From positions 434,001 through 498,000 of the forward strand of contig JAWKMU010000003.1 of assembly GCA_041392065.1 (NCBI GenBank): 64,000 bases of DNA, written 5' to 3'. This document shows, piece after piece, positions 1-8,910 of this stretch. The notes below the pieces were generated by a model, which was not told the origin of the DNA, did no database searches, and saw nothing but the letters and a program-made list of their open reading frames with translations. This stretch comes from CAJQLB01 sp041392065 (GTDB lineage Bacteria > Bacteroidota > Bacteroidia > Flavobacteriales > Flavobacteriaceae). The position numbers were made by a program, and so were the translations under genes. Positions within the stretch are counted from its first letter, which is position 1, and every line of letters starts with the position of its first letter.

Positions 1-920
1 AAGGAGATGTGCCTTACGGAACTTTAACAACCATTTCTGAAAGCCCATTTCAATTTGGTTTAATTTATACAGGAAGTGACGATGGTTACATTAACATGAC
101 CAATAATTCTGGCGGTACTTGGACTCGAGTTTCAAACAGCTTGCCTCAAGGACTTTGGGTTTCCAGAGTTGTAGCTTCACAGCACAAAAAAGATAGAGTA
201 TATGCAACTTTAAATGGCTACAGAAATGACGATTTTAAAGCCTATGTGTATATGAGTGATAATTATGGCAATACATGGAAAGATATAAGTTCAAATTTGC
301 CAAATACCGCTGCTGTAAATGTGATTAAAGAAGATACAGAAAACGAAAGTTTATTGTATTTAGGAACTGATAATGCAGTCTATGCATCCTTTAACAATGG
401 TGCTAAATGGGAAGCCTTTGCAAATGGAATACCTGCTGTTGCTGTACACGATTTGGTGGTGCAACCAGAAGCAAAAGACTTGGTTGTTGGTACACATGGT
501 CGCAGTATTTATAAAGCCAATATTTCAGCTTTACAAAAGCACAATGCCATTGGCAGTAAAGCTATTGTTGTTTTTGATACCGAAGAAATACGCTCTAATA
601 GAAGATGGGGAATGTCTTTTGGGTCATTTTCGTTTTTCCCAGAAACGACCATTGGTTTTTACTCCAATGCTAAAGCAAAGTTAGGCATCAATATTTTATC
701 TGAAGGAGGCGCATTATTAAACACCATTCCTGTTGAAGCTGATGCTGGTTATAATTACGCAAGTTATAACTTAACAATGACTGATGATGGTAAAAAAGCA
801 TTAGAAAAAGAAAATTCAAAGCTTAGAATAAGTCAAGCCCAAAACGGAAAAATTTATTTGCCAGCAGGAACGTATACTGTTCAAATTGGAAGTGCTAAAA
901 CCACTTTAGTAATTAAATAA
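1..920 (+). CDS. C-terminal part of a BNR/VPS10-type beta-propeller protein (5' end outside window)
   Basis: The reading frame is open from the left edge (a GTG at 9 is internal, not a start), so about 305 C-terminal residues are seen. They contain BNR/sortilin-like blades: SDDGYINMTNNSGGTWTRVS, then SDNYGNTWKDISS and ASFNNGAKWEAF, each with the Asp-box pattern S-x-D-x-G-x-T-W or a relaxed form, followed by GTHGRSIYKANI. The last ~100 residues lose the blade pattern and form a beta-rich tail ending in TYTVQIGSAKTTLVIK. In Bacteroidota such ~1000-residue secreted proteins are annotated as VPS10/WD40-like glycosyl-hydrolase-type proteins; catalytic activity is not established. No T9SS CTD is recognisable in the tail. 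Substrate unknown. Confidence 0.8.
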   Translation, partial: GDVPYGTLTTISESPFQFGLIYTGSDDGYINMTNNSGGTWTRVSNSLPQGLWVSRVVASQHKKDRVYATLNGYRNDDFKAYVYMSDNYGNTWKDISSNLPNTAAVNVIKEDTENESLLYLGTDNAVYASFNNGAKWEAFANGIPAVAVHDLVVQPEAKDLVVGTHGRSIYKANISALQKHNAIGSKAIVVFDTEEIRSNRRWGMSFGSFSFFPETTIGFYSNAKAKLGINILSEGGALLNTIPVEADAGYNYASYNLTMTDDGKKALEKENSKLRISQAQNGKIYLPAGTYTVQIGSAKTTLVIK

Positions 921-970
921 CAAACATTTTTTATAACGATTCTAAATTTCAAATAAAAACATAGCTTAAA

Positions 971-1002
971 TTTGTGATACTAAAGTGCGAGCAGTACCTT
1001 TG
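971..1002 (+). promoter_or_regulatory. sdhCAB promoter (Bacteroidota type)
   Basis: TTTG at 971-974 and TACCTTTG at 995-1002 with a 20-nt spacer match the Bacteroidota -33/-7 consensus (TTTG...TAnnTTTG). The expected start near 1007 leaves a leader of about 24 nt before the sdhC ATG at 1031. Confidence 0.75.
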
Positions 1003-1030
1003 TAGTTAGTATAAAACTAACTTCAAAAAA

Positions 1031-1717
1031 ATGAGTGGATTTTTCAAATCTTCAATAGGAAGAAAGGTTGCCATGGCACTCTCAGCTTTTTTCCTCATGT
1101 TTTTCTTGCTTCAACATTTCGCCATTAATAGTTTATCTGTCTTTAGTGCAGATACCTTTAACGAAGTGTCTCATTTTATGGGAACAAATCCTTTAATACA
1201 ATATGTACTACAGCCAGTTTTAATATTTGGTGTAGTGTTTCATTTTGTAATGGGTTTTGTGTTGGAAATTAAAAACAAAAAAGCTCGCAATGTAGCTTAT
1301 GTAAAAAATAATGGTGCTGCAAATTCATCATGGATGAGCCGAAATATGATTTGGAGTGGTGTCGCTATTTTAGCCTTCATCATTCTTCATTTTATTGACT
1401 TTTGGTTTCCTGAAATAAACACTAAATTCATTGAAGGTGATTGGTCTGGAATGCATGAAGGAATTGATGGCTATCGTTATTTTGATGAATTGCAACATAA
1501 ATTTGAAAGTCATGTTAGAACCATTGCTTATGTAGTGGCATTTATTTTCTTAATGCTTCATTTACTTCATGGATTTACATCTGCATTCCAATCAATGGGC
1601 TCAACAGCTGGTAGAAAAAAAACCTTACAGAACATTGGTAAAGCCTATGCAATTATAATTCCTCTTGGTTTTATTTTTATTGCAATTTATCATCATCTTA
1701 AACACGTATTATCATAA
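1031..1717 (+). CDS. sdhC: Succinate dehydrogenase cytochrome b subunit
   Basis: Membrane anchor of respiratory complex II (succinate:menaquinone oxidoreductase). The 228 residues show five hydrophobic helices (roughly 13-35, 60-80, 105-125, 160-182, 205-225) with histidines suited to haem ligation (LLQHFAI, FHFVMGF, ILHFIDF, LHLLHGF). This is the single-anchor, di-haem layout of Bacillus SdhC and Wolinella FrdC, which fits a menaquinone-using flavobacterium. It is the first gene of sdhCAB, 2 nt before sdhA, and follows a clear promoter. Haem number and direction of electron flow are inferred from the family. Confidence 0.93.
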   Translation: MSGFFKSSIGRKVAMALSAFFLMFFLLQHFAINSLSVFSADTFNEVSHFMGTNPLIQYVLQPVLIFGVVFHFVMGFVLEIKNKKARNVAYVKNNGAANSSWMSRNMIWSGVAILAFIILHFIDFWFPEINTKFIEGDWSGMHEGIDGYRYFDELQHKFESHVRTIAYVVAFIFLMLHLLHGFTSAFQSMGSTAGRKKTLQNIGKAYAIIIPLGFIFIAIYHHLKHVLS

Positions 1718-1719
1718 AT

Positions 1720-3735
1720 ATGGCAACGTTAGATTCAAAAGTACCAAAGGGTCCATTAAAAGATAAATGGACAACATATAAAGACCACATTAACCTTGTT
1801 AATCCAGCTAACAAGCGTCACATTGATATTATTGTTGTTGGAACTGGTTTAGCAGGAGGTTCTGCTGCCGCAACTTTGGCAGAATTAGGTTACAACGTTA
1901 AAGCATTTTGCTACCAAGATTCACCTCGTCGTGCGCACTCCATTGCAGCTCAAGGTGGTATTAACGCAGCCAAAAACTATCAAGGTGATGGCGACTCAAC
2001 GTATAGATTATTTTACGATACTGTAAAAGGAGGCGATTATCGTTCGCGTGAAGCAAACGTGTATCGTTTAGCAGAAGTCTCTGCAAATATTATTGATCAA
2101 TGTGTAGCTCAAGGTGTGCCTTTTGCTCGTGATTATGGTGGATTGTTAGATAACCGTTCGTTTGGAGGTGTGTTAGTTTCAAGAACTTTCTATGCTAAAG
2201 GGCAAACTGGACAGCAGTTATTGCTTGGGGCATATTCTGCAATGAACCGTCAAATTGCTCGTGGAAAAATCCAGATGTACAATCGCCACGAAATGCTTGA
2301 TGTTGTAAAAATTGATGGCAAAGCAAGAGGGATTATTGCGCGAGATTTAATTACAGGAAAAATTGAGCGTCATTCAGCTCATGCAGTTGTTATTGCTTCA
2401 GGAGGTTATGGAAATGTGTATTTCCTTTCAACCAACGCTATGGGAAGTAATGCCACAGCAGCATGGAAAATTCATAAAAAAGGAGCGTATTTTGCAAATC
2501 CTTGTTATACACAAATTCACCCAACATGTATTCCACGTTCAGGAGATTATCAGTCTAAGTTAACGTTAATGTCTGAATCTTTGCGCAACGATGGACGTAT
2601 TTGGGTACCAAAGAATATGGATGATGTATTAGCCATTCGTGAAGGGCGTAAAAAGCCAACTGATTTATCTGAAGATGAAAGAGATTATTACTTAGAACGT
2701 CGTTATCCAGCCTTTGGAAATTTAGTGCCTCGAGATGTTGCTTCACGTGCTGCAAAAGAACGTTGTGATGCTGGATATGGAGTAAATGCAACTGGAGAAG
2801 CTGTGTATTTAGATTTCAAATCGGCTATTGAACGTTACGGAAAAGAGCAAGCTAAAATTCATAATATTGATAATCCTTCAAAAGAAAAAATTACCGAATT
2901 AGGAGAGAAAATCGTTGAAGCTAAGTATGGAAACTTATTCCAAATGTATGAGAAAATTGTTGATGAAAATCCATACAAAACTCCAATGATGATTTATCCT
3001 GCAACACATTACACGATGGGAGGCGTTTGGGTAGATTATAACCTTATGACTACTGTTGACGGCTTGTATTGTATTGGTGAAGCCAACTTCTCAGACCATG
3101 GAGCAAACAGACTTGGAGCTTCTGCTTTGATGCAAGGACTGGCAGACGGTTATTTTGTGTTGCCTTATACCATTGGAGATTACTTGGCAAATGACATTAG
3201 AACTGGAAAAATTCCAACAGACACTAAAGAGTTTGACGAAGCCGAAAAAGAAGTTACAGACAGAATTAATTTCTTCATTAATAATGAAGGTACAAAATCT
3301 GTCGATTATTTCCACAAGCGTTTAGGAAAAGTAATGTGGGACAAAGTTGGAATGTCTCGTAATGAAAAAGGACTTAAAGAAGCTATGACTGAAATTAAAG
3401 CAATTAGAGAAGAATTCTGGAAAGATGTAAAAGTTCCAGGATCTGCATTTGAAATGAACCCTGAGCTTGAAAAAGCTGGAAGAGTTGCAGATTTCTTAGA
3501 GTTAGGTGAATTATTTGCAAAAGACGCTTTGCATAGAAATGAATCCTGTGGTGGACATTTCCGAGAAGAATCTGTAGAACTTGATGGTGAGCAAAAAGGT
3601 GAAGCAAAGCGTAAAGATGACGAATTCGCTTACGTAGCAGCTTGGGAATATAAAGGCGAACCAGCTGATGCAGTTTTACACAAAGAAGAATTAGAATTTA
3701 AAGATATTGAGCTAAAACAACGCTCATATAAATAA
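1720..3735 (+). CDS. sdhA: Succinate dehydrogenase/fumarate reductase flavoprotein subunit
   Basis: Catalytic FAD subunit of complex II, oxidising succinate to fumarate in the TCA cycle on the cytoplasmic face. A Rossmann FAD motif GTGLAGGSAAATLAELG lies near residues 41-57, and HSIAAQGGINAAKNYQGDGD is the conserved block with the histidine that binds FAD covalently. HYTMGGVWVD and GEANFSDHGANRLGASAL are the substrate and second FAD-binding blocks, and the C-terminal Fum_red_C domain contains RNESCGGHFREE. At 671 residues it is the long form usual in Bacteroidota and epsilonproteobacterial quinol:fumarate reductases. It is flanked by sdhC (2-nt gap) and sdhB (7-nt gap). Confidence 0.96.
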   Translation: MATLDSKVPKGPLKDKWTTYKDHINLVNPANKRHIDIIVVGTGLAGGSAAATLAELGYNVKAFCYQDSPRRAHSIAAQGGINAAKNYQGDGDSTYRLFYDTVKGGDYRSREANVYRLAEVSANIIDQCVAQGVPFARDYGGLLDNRSFGGVLVSRTFYAKGQTGQQLLLGAYSAMNRQIARGKIQMYNRHEMLDVVKIDGKARGIIARDLITGKIERHSAHAVVIASGGYGNVYFLSTNAMGSNATAAWKIHKKGAYFANPCYTQIHPTCIPRSGDYQSKLTLMSESLRNDGRIWVPKNMDDVLAIREGRKKPTDLSEDERDYYLERRYPAFGNLVPRDVASRAAKERCDAGYGVNATGEAVYLDFKSAIERYGKEQAKIHNIDNPSKEKITELGEKIVEAKYGNLFQMYEKIVDENPYKTPMMIYPATHYTMGGVWVDYNLMTTVDGLYCIGEANFSDHGANRLGASALMQGLADGYFVLPYTIGDYLANDIRTGKIPTDTKEFDEAEKEVTDRINFFINNEGTKSVDYFHKRLGKVMWDKVGMSRNEKGLKEAMTEIKAIREEFWKDVKVPGSAFEMNPELEKAGRVADFLELGELFAKDALHRNESCGGHFREESVELDGEQKGEAKRKDDEFAYVAAWEYKGEPADAVLHKEELEFKDIELKQRSYK

Positions 3736-3742
3736 GAAAGTT

Positions 3743-4498
3743 ATGTCAGGAAAAGGAATGAATTTAACATTGAAAATCTGGAGACAAAAAGGTCCAGAGG
3801 ACAAAGGTAAAATGGTAGACTACAAAGTTACTGATATTTCAGAACATATGTCTTTCTTAGAAATGATGGATGTTCTAAACGAACAATTAATCGCAGAAGG
3901 AAATGAGCCTGTAGCTTTTGATCATGATTGCCGCGAAGGAATTTGTGGTATGTGTTCAATGTACATCAATGGAGAAGCACATGGCCCAGATAGAGGTGTC
4001 ACAACGTGTCAATTACACATGAGAATGTTTAAAGATGGAGACACCATCACGATTGAACCATTCAGAGCAACAGCATTTCCAGTGATTAAAGACTTAGTTG
4101 TTGATAGAACTGCTTTTGATCGCATTCAGCATGCTGGAGGATATATTTCAGTTAATACATCTGGAAACACACAAGATGCTAATTCTATTCCAATTTCTAA
4201 GCATGCGGCAGATGAGGCTATGGATGCCGCCACATGTATTGGTTGTGGTGCTTGTGTGGCAACCTGTAAAAATTCTTCGGCAATGTTATTTGTTGGAGCT
4301 AAAGTGTCTCAATATGCATTATTACCACAAGGACAAGTTGAAGCTGCAGATCGAGTTAGAAATATGGTATCTCAAATGGACTTAGAAGGGTTTGGAAACT
4401 GTACCAATACAGGAGCTTGTGAAGTAGAATGCCCTAAAGGAATCTCGTTAGAAAACATAGCGAGAATGAACAGAGAGCTCATGAAAGCAAGCATTTAA
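3743..4498 (+). CDS. sdhB: Succinate dehydrogenase iron-sulfur subunit
   Basis: Electron-transfer subunit of complex II linking SdhA FAD to the SdhC haems. The N-terminal [2Fe-2S] domain has C63-REGI-C68-GM-C71 (the first Cys spacing of the plant-ferredoxin fold), and the C-terminal domain has CIGCGACVATCKN and CTNTGACEVECPKG for the [4Fe-4S] and [3Fe-4S] clusters. Length 251 is normal for the Bacteroidota form. It is the last gene of the operon and is followed at once by a strong hairpin terminator. Confidence 0.96.
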   Translation: MSGKGMNLTLKIWRQKGPEDKGKMVDYKVTDISEHMSFLEMMDVLNEQLIAEGNEPVAFDHDCREGICGMCSMYINGEAHGPDRGVTTCQLHMRMFKDGDTITIEPFRATAFPVIKDLVVDRTAFDRIQHAGGYISVNTSGNTQDANSIPISKHAADEAMDAATCIGCGACVATCKNSSAMLFVGAKVSQYALLPQGQVEAADRVRNMVSQMDLEGFGNCTNTGACEVECPKGISLENIARMNRELMKASI

Positions 4499-4530
4499 AT
4501 AGAAGCAAACTTTTTAAAATAATTAACAGA

Positions 4531-4557
4531 AACCTAAGTATCTACTTAGGTTTTTTT
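4531..4557 (+). terminator. Intrinsic terminator of sdhCAB
   Basis: An 8-bp stem CCTAAGTA/TACTTAGG (4533-4550) with a 2-nt centre is followed by seven T residues (4551-4557). Confidence 0.85.
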
Positions 4558-4559
4558 AT

Positions 4560-4567
4560 TAGCTTTG
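4560..4567 (+). promoter_or_regulatory. -7 element before the M28 peptidase
   Basis: TAGCTTTG matches TAnnTTTG, 18 nt before the ATG at 4586. No clear TTTG -33 box is seen, so this is a tentative call. Confidence 0.4.
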
Positions 4568-4585
4568 GCAACCTAACAATAGTAA

Positions 4586-5539
4586 ATGAAAACAAAATAT
4601 TTATGCCTCTATTTTGTTCTTTTTTTGATTTTTTCATGTAAAGGACAGACAGAAAATAGTACAATTGAAGATACTTCAGAACAAGTTGAAGTTAAAACAC
4701 AATTATTCAATCCAGATGCTCTTTTAGAGCGTGTAAAATTTCTTTCACTTGACTCCTTAGAAGGAAGGCGAACAGGTGAAAAAGGAGGTCTTATTGCAAG
4801 AAATTACGTTATAGACCAATTCAAGAAATATAACATTGAGCCTTTATTGAATGAGTATACTCAACCTTTTAGTTTTGAAGGTCGTCGTGATAAAAAAACC
4901 TATGAAGGGGCTAACGTTTTAGGGTTGATTAAAGGAACTGAATTTCCTGAAAAGTTTATTGTATTATCTGCACATTATGATCATGTTGGTATAAACAATG
5001 GTGAAATTTACAATGGTGCTGATGACGATGCTTCAGGCACAAGTGCCATAATTGCTATTGCAGAATATTTAAAGAACAATCCACCAAAACACTCTGTTGT
5101 TATTGCAGCTTTTGATGCTGAAGAAATGGGCTTACGAGGAGCAGCTCATTTTTTAGAGGCTAACACCATTGCGAAAGAAAATATTGCTTTAAACATTAAC
5201 TTAGATATGGTTGGAAGAAACGATAACAATGAACTATATGTTGTTGGAACAAACCTTTATAAGCAACTACAGCCATCAATTACAGATTTAGAGTTGCCTG
5301 AAAACTTTAAATTGTTAGTTGGACATGATGGTTTGGATGATAAACAAAGTTGGGTAACTTCCTCAGATCATGGACCATTTCACAAACAAGAAATTCCATT
5401 TTTGTATTTTGGTGTAGAAGACCATAAAGACTACCACAAACCAACAGACGATTTTGAATTTATACAACCAGAATTTTACATAAAAGCAGTTACTGCGATA
5501 ATTTCTGTTTTGGATAAGATTGATGATATGCAGTTTTAG
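4586..5539 (+). CDS. M28-family zinc aminopeptidase, lipoprotein
   Basis: Predicted lipid-anchored metallopeptidase of the periplasm or outer membrane. The N-terminus has a hydrophobic stretch and lipobox (IFSCKG, Cys18). The M28 fold carries the expected di-zinc ligands: SAHYDH, NGADDDASGT (bridging Asp), FDAEEMGLRG (catalytic Glu and ligand), NLDMVGRND and DHKDYHKPTDDFE. Length 317 is typical of stand-alone M28 enzymes. It is monocistronic, directly after the sdh terminator, and its 3' end overlaps the convergent thioredoxin-TPR gene by 4 bp. Substrate specificity cannot be read from the sequence. Confidence 0.9.
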   Translation: MKTKYLCLYFVLFLIFSCKGQTENSTIEDTSEQVEVKTQLFNPDALLERVKFLSLDSLEGRRTGEKGGLIARNYVIDQFKKYNIEPLLNEYTQPFSFEGRRDKKTYEGANVLGLIKGTEFPEKFIVLSAHYDHVGINNGEIYNGADDDASGTSAIIAIAEYLKNNPPKHSVVIAAFDAEEMGLRGAAHFLEANTIAKENIALNINLDMVGRNDNNELYVVGTNLYKQLQPSITDLELPENFKLLVGHDGLDDKQSWVTSSDHGPFHKQEIPFLYFGVEDHKDYHKPTDDFEFIQPEFYIKAVTAIISVLDKIDDMQF

Positions 5540-6426
5540 TAGTCTTTCTTAATCTTTTCAATCATAATTTTTGCATTTTCATGTTTAGGGTTTAAATCTA
5601 AAACTTTTTGATAATTTTTTAATGCTAAACTATAGTTTTTGGTTTCAAAAAAAGCTTCACCTAAGCTGTCATAAACATTCTCTTTGTAAGGAAATAGTTT
5701 AGTGTTTAAATCAAAAATATAAATGGCTTCATCATACTTTTTAGCTCGTAATTTTACATAGCCTAAGGTGTTTAACTCTCTGCTGCCTTTTACAAATTCT
5801 GAGAGTCTGGAAACAAGTTCAGATTCCATTTCATTTAAAATTTTTAAGCTATACTGCATCAACATACCTTCAATGTAGTTTGCAGCAACATAGTTTGGAG
5901 TGTAGCTTTTACCTAAGACAATGTTGTAAATATCACGTTCAAAAGTTTCTTTAGGATGCTCCACAATTCGGTTTACTTCTTTTTCATCTTTATAAAATAT
6001 AAATGTTGGTACTCTATGAATATTCAAACCTTGTTCTTCGCCATTTGGACTTTGTTTGTAGGTTTCAGTTGCGTTGTCAATAGCAATAATTTCAAGTTGG
6101 TTTTCAGGAAAATTTATGGCATCTATCACTTTGTAAAATCGAGGGACTTCACGTTTGCTGTCGCCACACCAAGTGCCTAAAAAAACTTTAATTTTATATT
6201 TGCTAAGGGAATCTTTAAAGTTTTTTAGAAGCGTTTCATTTGCCACATAATCGTCATAGTTTTTATTAAACCAAGTATTAAAACTATTTGAGGATAATCC
6301 TTCTCGATTAATTTTTCCAAGCAATTTTTCATTGCCTTTGTCGTCAACTTCAAGTTTGTTATAAGTTTGTGAGTTTAAGTAGGAGAGGCAAAAAAGGAGA
6401 CTTAAAATGGTTACAGTTCGTTTCAT
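5536..6426 (-). CDS. Exported thioredoxin-like protein with C-terminal TPR repeats
   Basis: A signal peptide (residues 1-19, ending LNSQ) precedes a thioredoxin-like domain with VFLGTWCGDSKREVP around Cys87 and the cis-proline loop RVPTFIFY. Two or more TPR units follow (NTLGYVKLRAKKYDEAIYIF, VYDSLGEAFFETKNYSLALK, then YQKVLDLNPKHENAK). The active site is C-G-D-S, so the second redox cysteine is missing; a classical disulfide cycle is unlikely and a monothiol or chaperone-like role is more probable (inference). The start ATG at 6426 leaves an ordinary signal sequence. Stand-alone gene, convergent with the M28 peptidase. Confidence 0.8.
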   Translation of the reverse strand: MKRTVTILSLLFCLSYLNSQTYNKLEVDDKGNEKLLGKINREGLSSNSFNTWFNKNYDDYVANETLLKNFKDSLSKYKIKVFLGTWCGDSKREVPRFYKVIDAINFPENQLEIIAIDNATETYKQSPNGEEQGLNIHRVPTFIFYKDEKEVNRIVEHPKETFERDIYNIVLGKSYTPNYVAANYIEGMLMQYSLKILNEMESELVSRLSEFVKGSRELNTLGYVKLRAKKYDEAIYIFDLNTKLFPYKENVYDSLGEAFFETKNYSLALKNYQKVLDLNPKHENAKIMIEKIKKDY

Positions 6427-6621
6427 GATTTTAAAATTTTATGATTCTAATGTCTATCTATCCTTTATTTTTTAAAATTAATTTGGATGCAAAACCATTT
6501 TAATCATACAACAAAACCACATTGATAAACGAACTGCAAAATTGACGTTTGTCATTACAAATTTGGTTTTTGTACATAATTTTTGAGGGTTTACTTTATT
6601 CTATTTACTTTTCGGAGTATA

Positions 6622-7593
6622 ATGACACAGTTAAGCAGGCACATTTCTAAAATTTTAGTCCACATACTTTTTTGGGCTTTGTTCATTTTTGCATCATTGT
6701 TTGTGTTTTCAGACTTCTATTGGAGAGAAAATCCCTTTTTGCAATATCTCTTTATTTTAGTAGTCATTGTTTATGTAAACAATTTTGTATTACTGCCTTA
6801 TTTCGTAAAGAAAAAACTTTATATACTCTATATTTTTGTATTTGCCTTCATTTCGGTTTTAGCGACTATGTTGTATTGCTATGCCTTTGCACAATGTGGT
6901 TGTTCACCAATGAAATGTTTAAGCGATTACTTATGGCAAACCTTAGTGCCTTTAATTTTCTTTTCGTTTACCTGGATGCTGTATCGCTTTCTTGAAGAAC
7001 AAGACAAACATGAGCAGATGAAAAAACAGCATACCGAAATGGAGTTGAAGTTTTTAAAATCGCAAATAAATCCTCATGTATTATTTAATAATTTAAATAC
7101 GATTTACTCTTATTCTATTGAAAAACCAGAGGAAACACCAGAACTTATTTTAATGCTTTCAGACAATTTAAAACACGTGCTTTATGAAAGCAATACTGAA
7201 ATGATACCTTTAGAAAAAGAGATGAGCTTTTTGGATAATTATATCAAGTTTCAAAAGATTAGGACAGAAGGTGTTAAACAAATTCAGTATAGTAAAACAA
7301 TCGAAAATATAAATCATAAAATTGCGCCTTTGCTTTTGATTACTATTTTTGAAAATGCCTTTAAACACAGCACATTAAATAGCGAAATACACATAAACAT
7401 TGTACTAAAGGATAATGCTTTAGAATGTGTATGTGAAAATGATTTTGATGAAACTAAAGTCACTACAAGCGATTTTAAAATTGGGCTTCAAAACCTTGAA
7501 AAACGATTGCAACTTTTGTATAAAGACAACCATCAATTAAGCATTACAAGAAATAGTACTTTTAAGGTGTATTTAAAACTGAATCTCTCATGA
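6622..7593 (+). CDS. LytS-type sensor histidine kinase
   Basis: Membrane sensor kinase of the His_kinase (LytS/YehU) family. Four hydrophobic helices in the first ~140 residues form the sensor, with no recognised ligand domain. They are followed by a short coiled coil and the H-box LKSQINPHVLFNNLNT, the N-box LLLITIFENAFKHS and a G-box-like IGLQNLEKRL. I chose the ATG at 6622 (323 aa), preceded by CGGAG, over the in-frame TTG at 6583, which only adds 13 unconserved residues. The stop overlaps the regulator start (ATGA), so the two are co-translated. Confidence 0.88.
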   Translation: MTQLSRHISKILVHILFWALFIFASLFVFSDFYWRENPFLQYLFILVVIVYVNNFVLLPYFVKKKLYILYIFVFAFISVLATMLYCYAFAQCGCSPMKCLSDYLWQTLVPLIFFSFTWMLYRFLEEQDKHEQMKKQHTEMELKFLKSQINPHVLFNNLNTIYSYSIEKPEETPELILMLSDNLKHVLYESNTEMIPLEKEMSFLDNYIKFQKIRTEGVKQIQYSKTIENINHKIAPLLLITIFENAFKHSTLNSEIHINIVLKDNALECVCENDFDETKVTTSDFKIGLQNLEKRLQLLYKDNHQLSITRNSTFKVYLKLNLS

Positions 7594-8273
7594 AATGCAT
7601 TATTATTGAAGACGAAATTCCTGCGCAAAAAATCCTCCAGAATTTTATTAGGAAGATTCCGAATTTGGAATTACAAGGAACTTTCAATGCTGCAATTGAA
7701 GCCTATTCTTTTTTGAGCAGCAATGAGGTTGATTTGGTTTTTCTGGATATTAATCTACCAGATATTTCAGGATTGGAATTTATTAAAGCAGTAAAAAATC
7801 CACCATCAATAATCATTACAACAGCTTATCCAGAGCATGCTGTAAGTAGTTTTGAATTGGATACTATTGTAGATTATTTGGTAAAACCCATTAGGTTTGA
7901 GCGCTTTTTTAAAGCCATTAATAAATTAAAAAGCAGACAAGAAAATCAAATTGAAGAAGAAAACGATTCCATTTTTTTAAACGTTGATAAAACCCATCAT
8001 AAAATAATACTGAGTGATATTTTTTATGTAGAATCTGATAGAAACTACATTTCATTAATCACAAAAAATAAAACCCTAAGTTTTATTGATACGCTTAAAA
8101 ACTGGTCAGATAAACTTAACAATAATCAGTTTATACAAGTGCATAAATCGTTTATTGTTAATATAAATAAAGTGGATAAAATTAGCGGAAACATATTGTT
8201 TATTGGTGACAAAAAAATCCCAATTGGAAGAACCTATAAACAAGAATTGCTTAAAATACTTAATATTGTTTAA
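7590..8273 (+). CDS. LytTR-family response regulator
   Basis: DNA-binding partner of the kinase just upstream. Residues 1-~115 are a receiver domain with acidic pocket IIEDE, phospho-acceptor Asp53 in VFLDINLP, the T/S switch in IITTAYPE and the conserved Lys in YLVKPI. Residues ~130-227 are a LytTR domain (ILSDIFYVESDRNYISL, FIQVHKSFIVNINKVDKISGN, IPIGRTYK), which binds DNA by a beta-sheet fold. It overlaps the kinase by 4 bp and ends 4 bp inside the convergent barrel gene. Targets unknown; LytTR systems of Bacteroidota often control neighbouring or envelope genes. Confidence 0.92.
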   Translation: MKCIIIEDEIPAQKILQNFIRKIPNLELQGTFNAAIEAYSFLSSNEVDLVFLDINLPDISGLEFIKAVKNPPSIIITTAYPEHAVSSFELDTIVDYLVKPIRFERFFKAINKLKSRQENQIEEENDSIFLNVDKTHHKIILSDIFYVESDRNYISLITKNKTLSFIDTLKNWSDKLNNNQFIQVHKSFIVNINKVDKISGNILFIGDKKIPIGRTYKQELLKILNIV

Positions 8274-8821
8274 TTAAACTGAAAACCGATAGCAATACCA
8301 CCTCTGCCAACAACTTCAATATCACTATTTCCTAATAAATCTCTACCTATACCTAAATAAATTTCAGCAATAAAACCTCTTTTGGTTACAAATTTTGCTC
8401 CAGCTGAAATTCCAATTGCAAAATCAGTATAAGTTTTTTCTTCGTAACTGCTTACCATAGTGGTTTCATTATACTCGTAAAATTCATCGTTCCCTGAATG
8501 CAGCATAGCAAACCCTTCTACGAAGAACCCTTGAGCATATTTTTTTGAAAAAAATTGTCTGTAATATGGAGTTATAGAAAATGTTCTATAATCATCTAAT
8601 CCTTCAGAATCTTTATCTAATGAAAATAGTGTTCCAACGCCAATAGAAGCCTCTTCATTTAAAATGCGTTCATAACCAATATCTAACCACTTGAAGCCAA
8701 TTAAATTAGTCATATTTATTTTTAATTCATTTTGCTTATTAGTTTCTACTTCATTATTTTCTTGAGCTTGAATATTTGAAATTGTTACTAATAAAATAAA
8801 GGCTAAAAGTGTTTGTTTCAT
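8270..8821 (-). CDS. Small outer-membrane beta-barrel protein
   Basis: A signal peptide (1-19, NIQAQ) is followed by alternating beta-strands ending in an outer-membrane signature (GRGGIAIGFQFN, aromatic near the C-terminus). Length 183 fits an 8-stranded barrel. Short strands such as FSITPYYRQFF and QGFFVEGFAML are typical of DUF3575/OmpW-like Bacteroidota porin-type proteins, but I cannot assign a family with certainty. It lies convergent to the LytT-type regulator with a 4-bp overlap of the stop codons. Function unknown. Confidence 0.7.
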   Translation of the reverse strand: MKQTLLAFILLVTISNIQAQENNEVETNKQNELKINMTNLIGFKWLDIGYERILNEEASIGVGTLFSLDKDSEGLDDYRTFSITPYYRQFFSKKYAQGFFVEGFAMLHSGNDEFYEYNETTMVSSYEEKTYTDFAIGISAGAKFVTKRGFIAEIYLGIGRDLLGNSDIEVVGRGGIAIGFQFN

Positions 8822-8910
8822 GATCTTGATGTTTAAGGGTTTTATTTTTTAGATACGAATTTATAGAAAAGGTTGCGAATAGATTATCTTTATCTCTTAA
8901 TATTTTTTCA

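Noticed and set aside
6543..6554. TGAC-N4-GTCA upstream of the LytS-type kinase as an operator
   Set aside because: Only 4-bp arms, so it is likely by chance; mentioned only as a weak relative of the palindrome at 59006.
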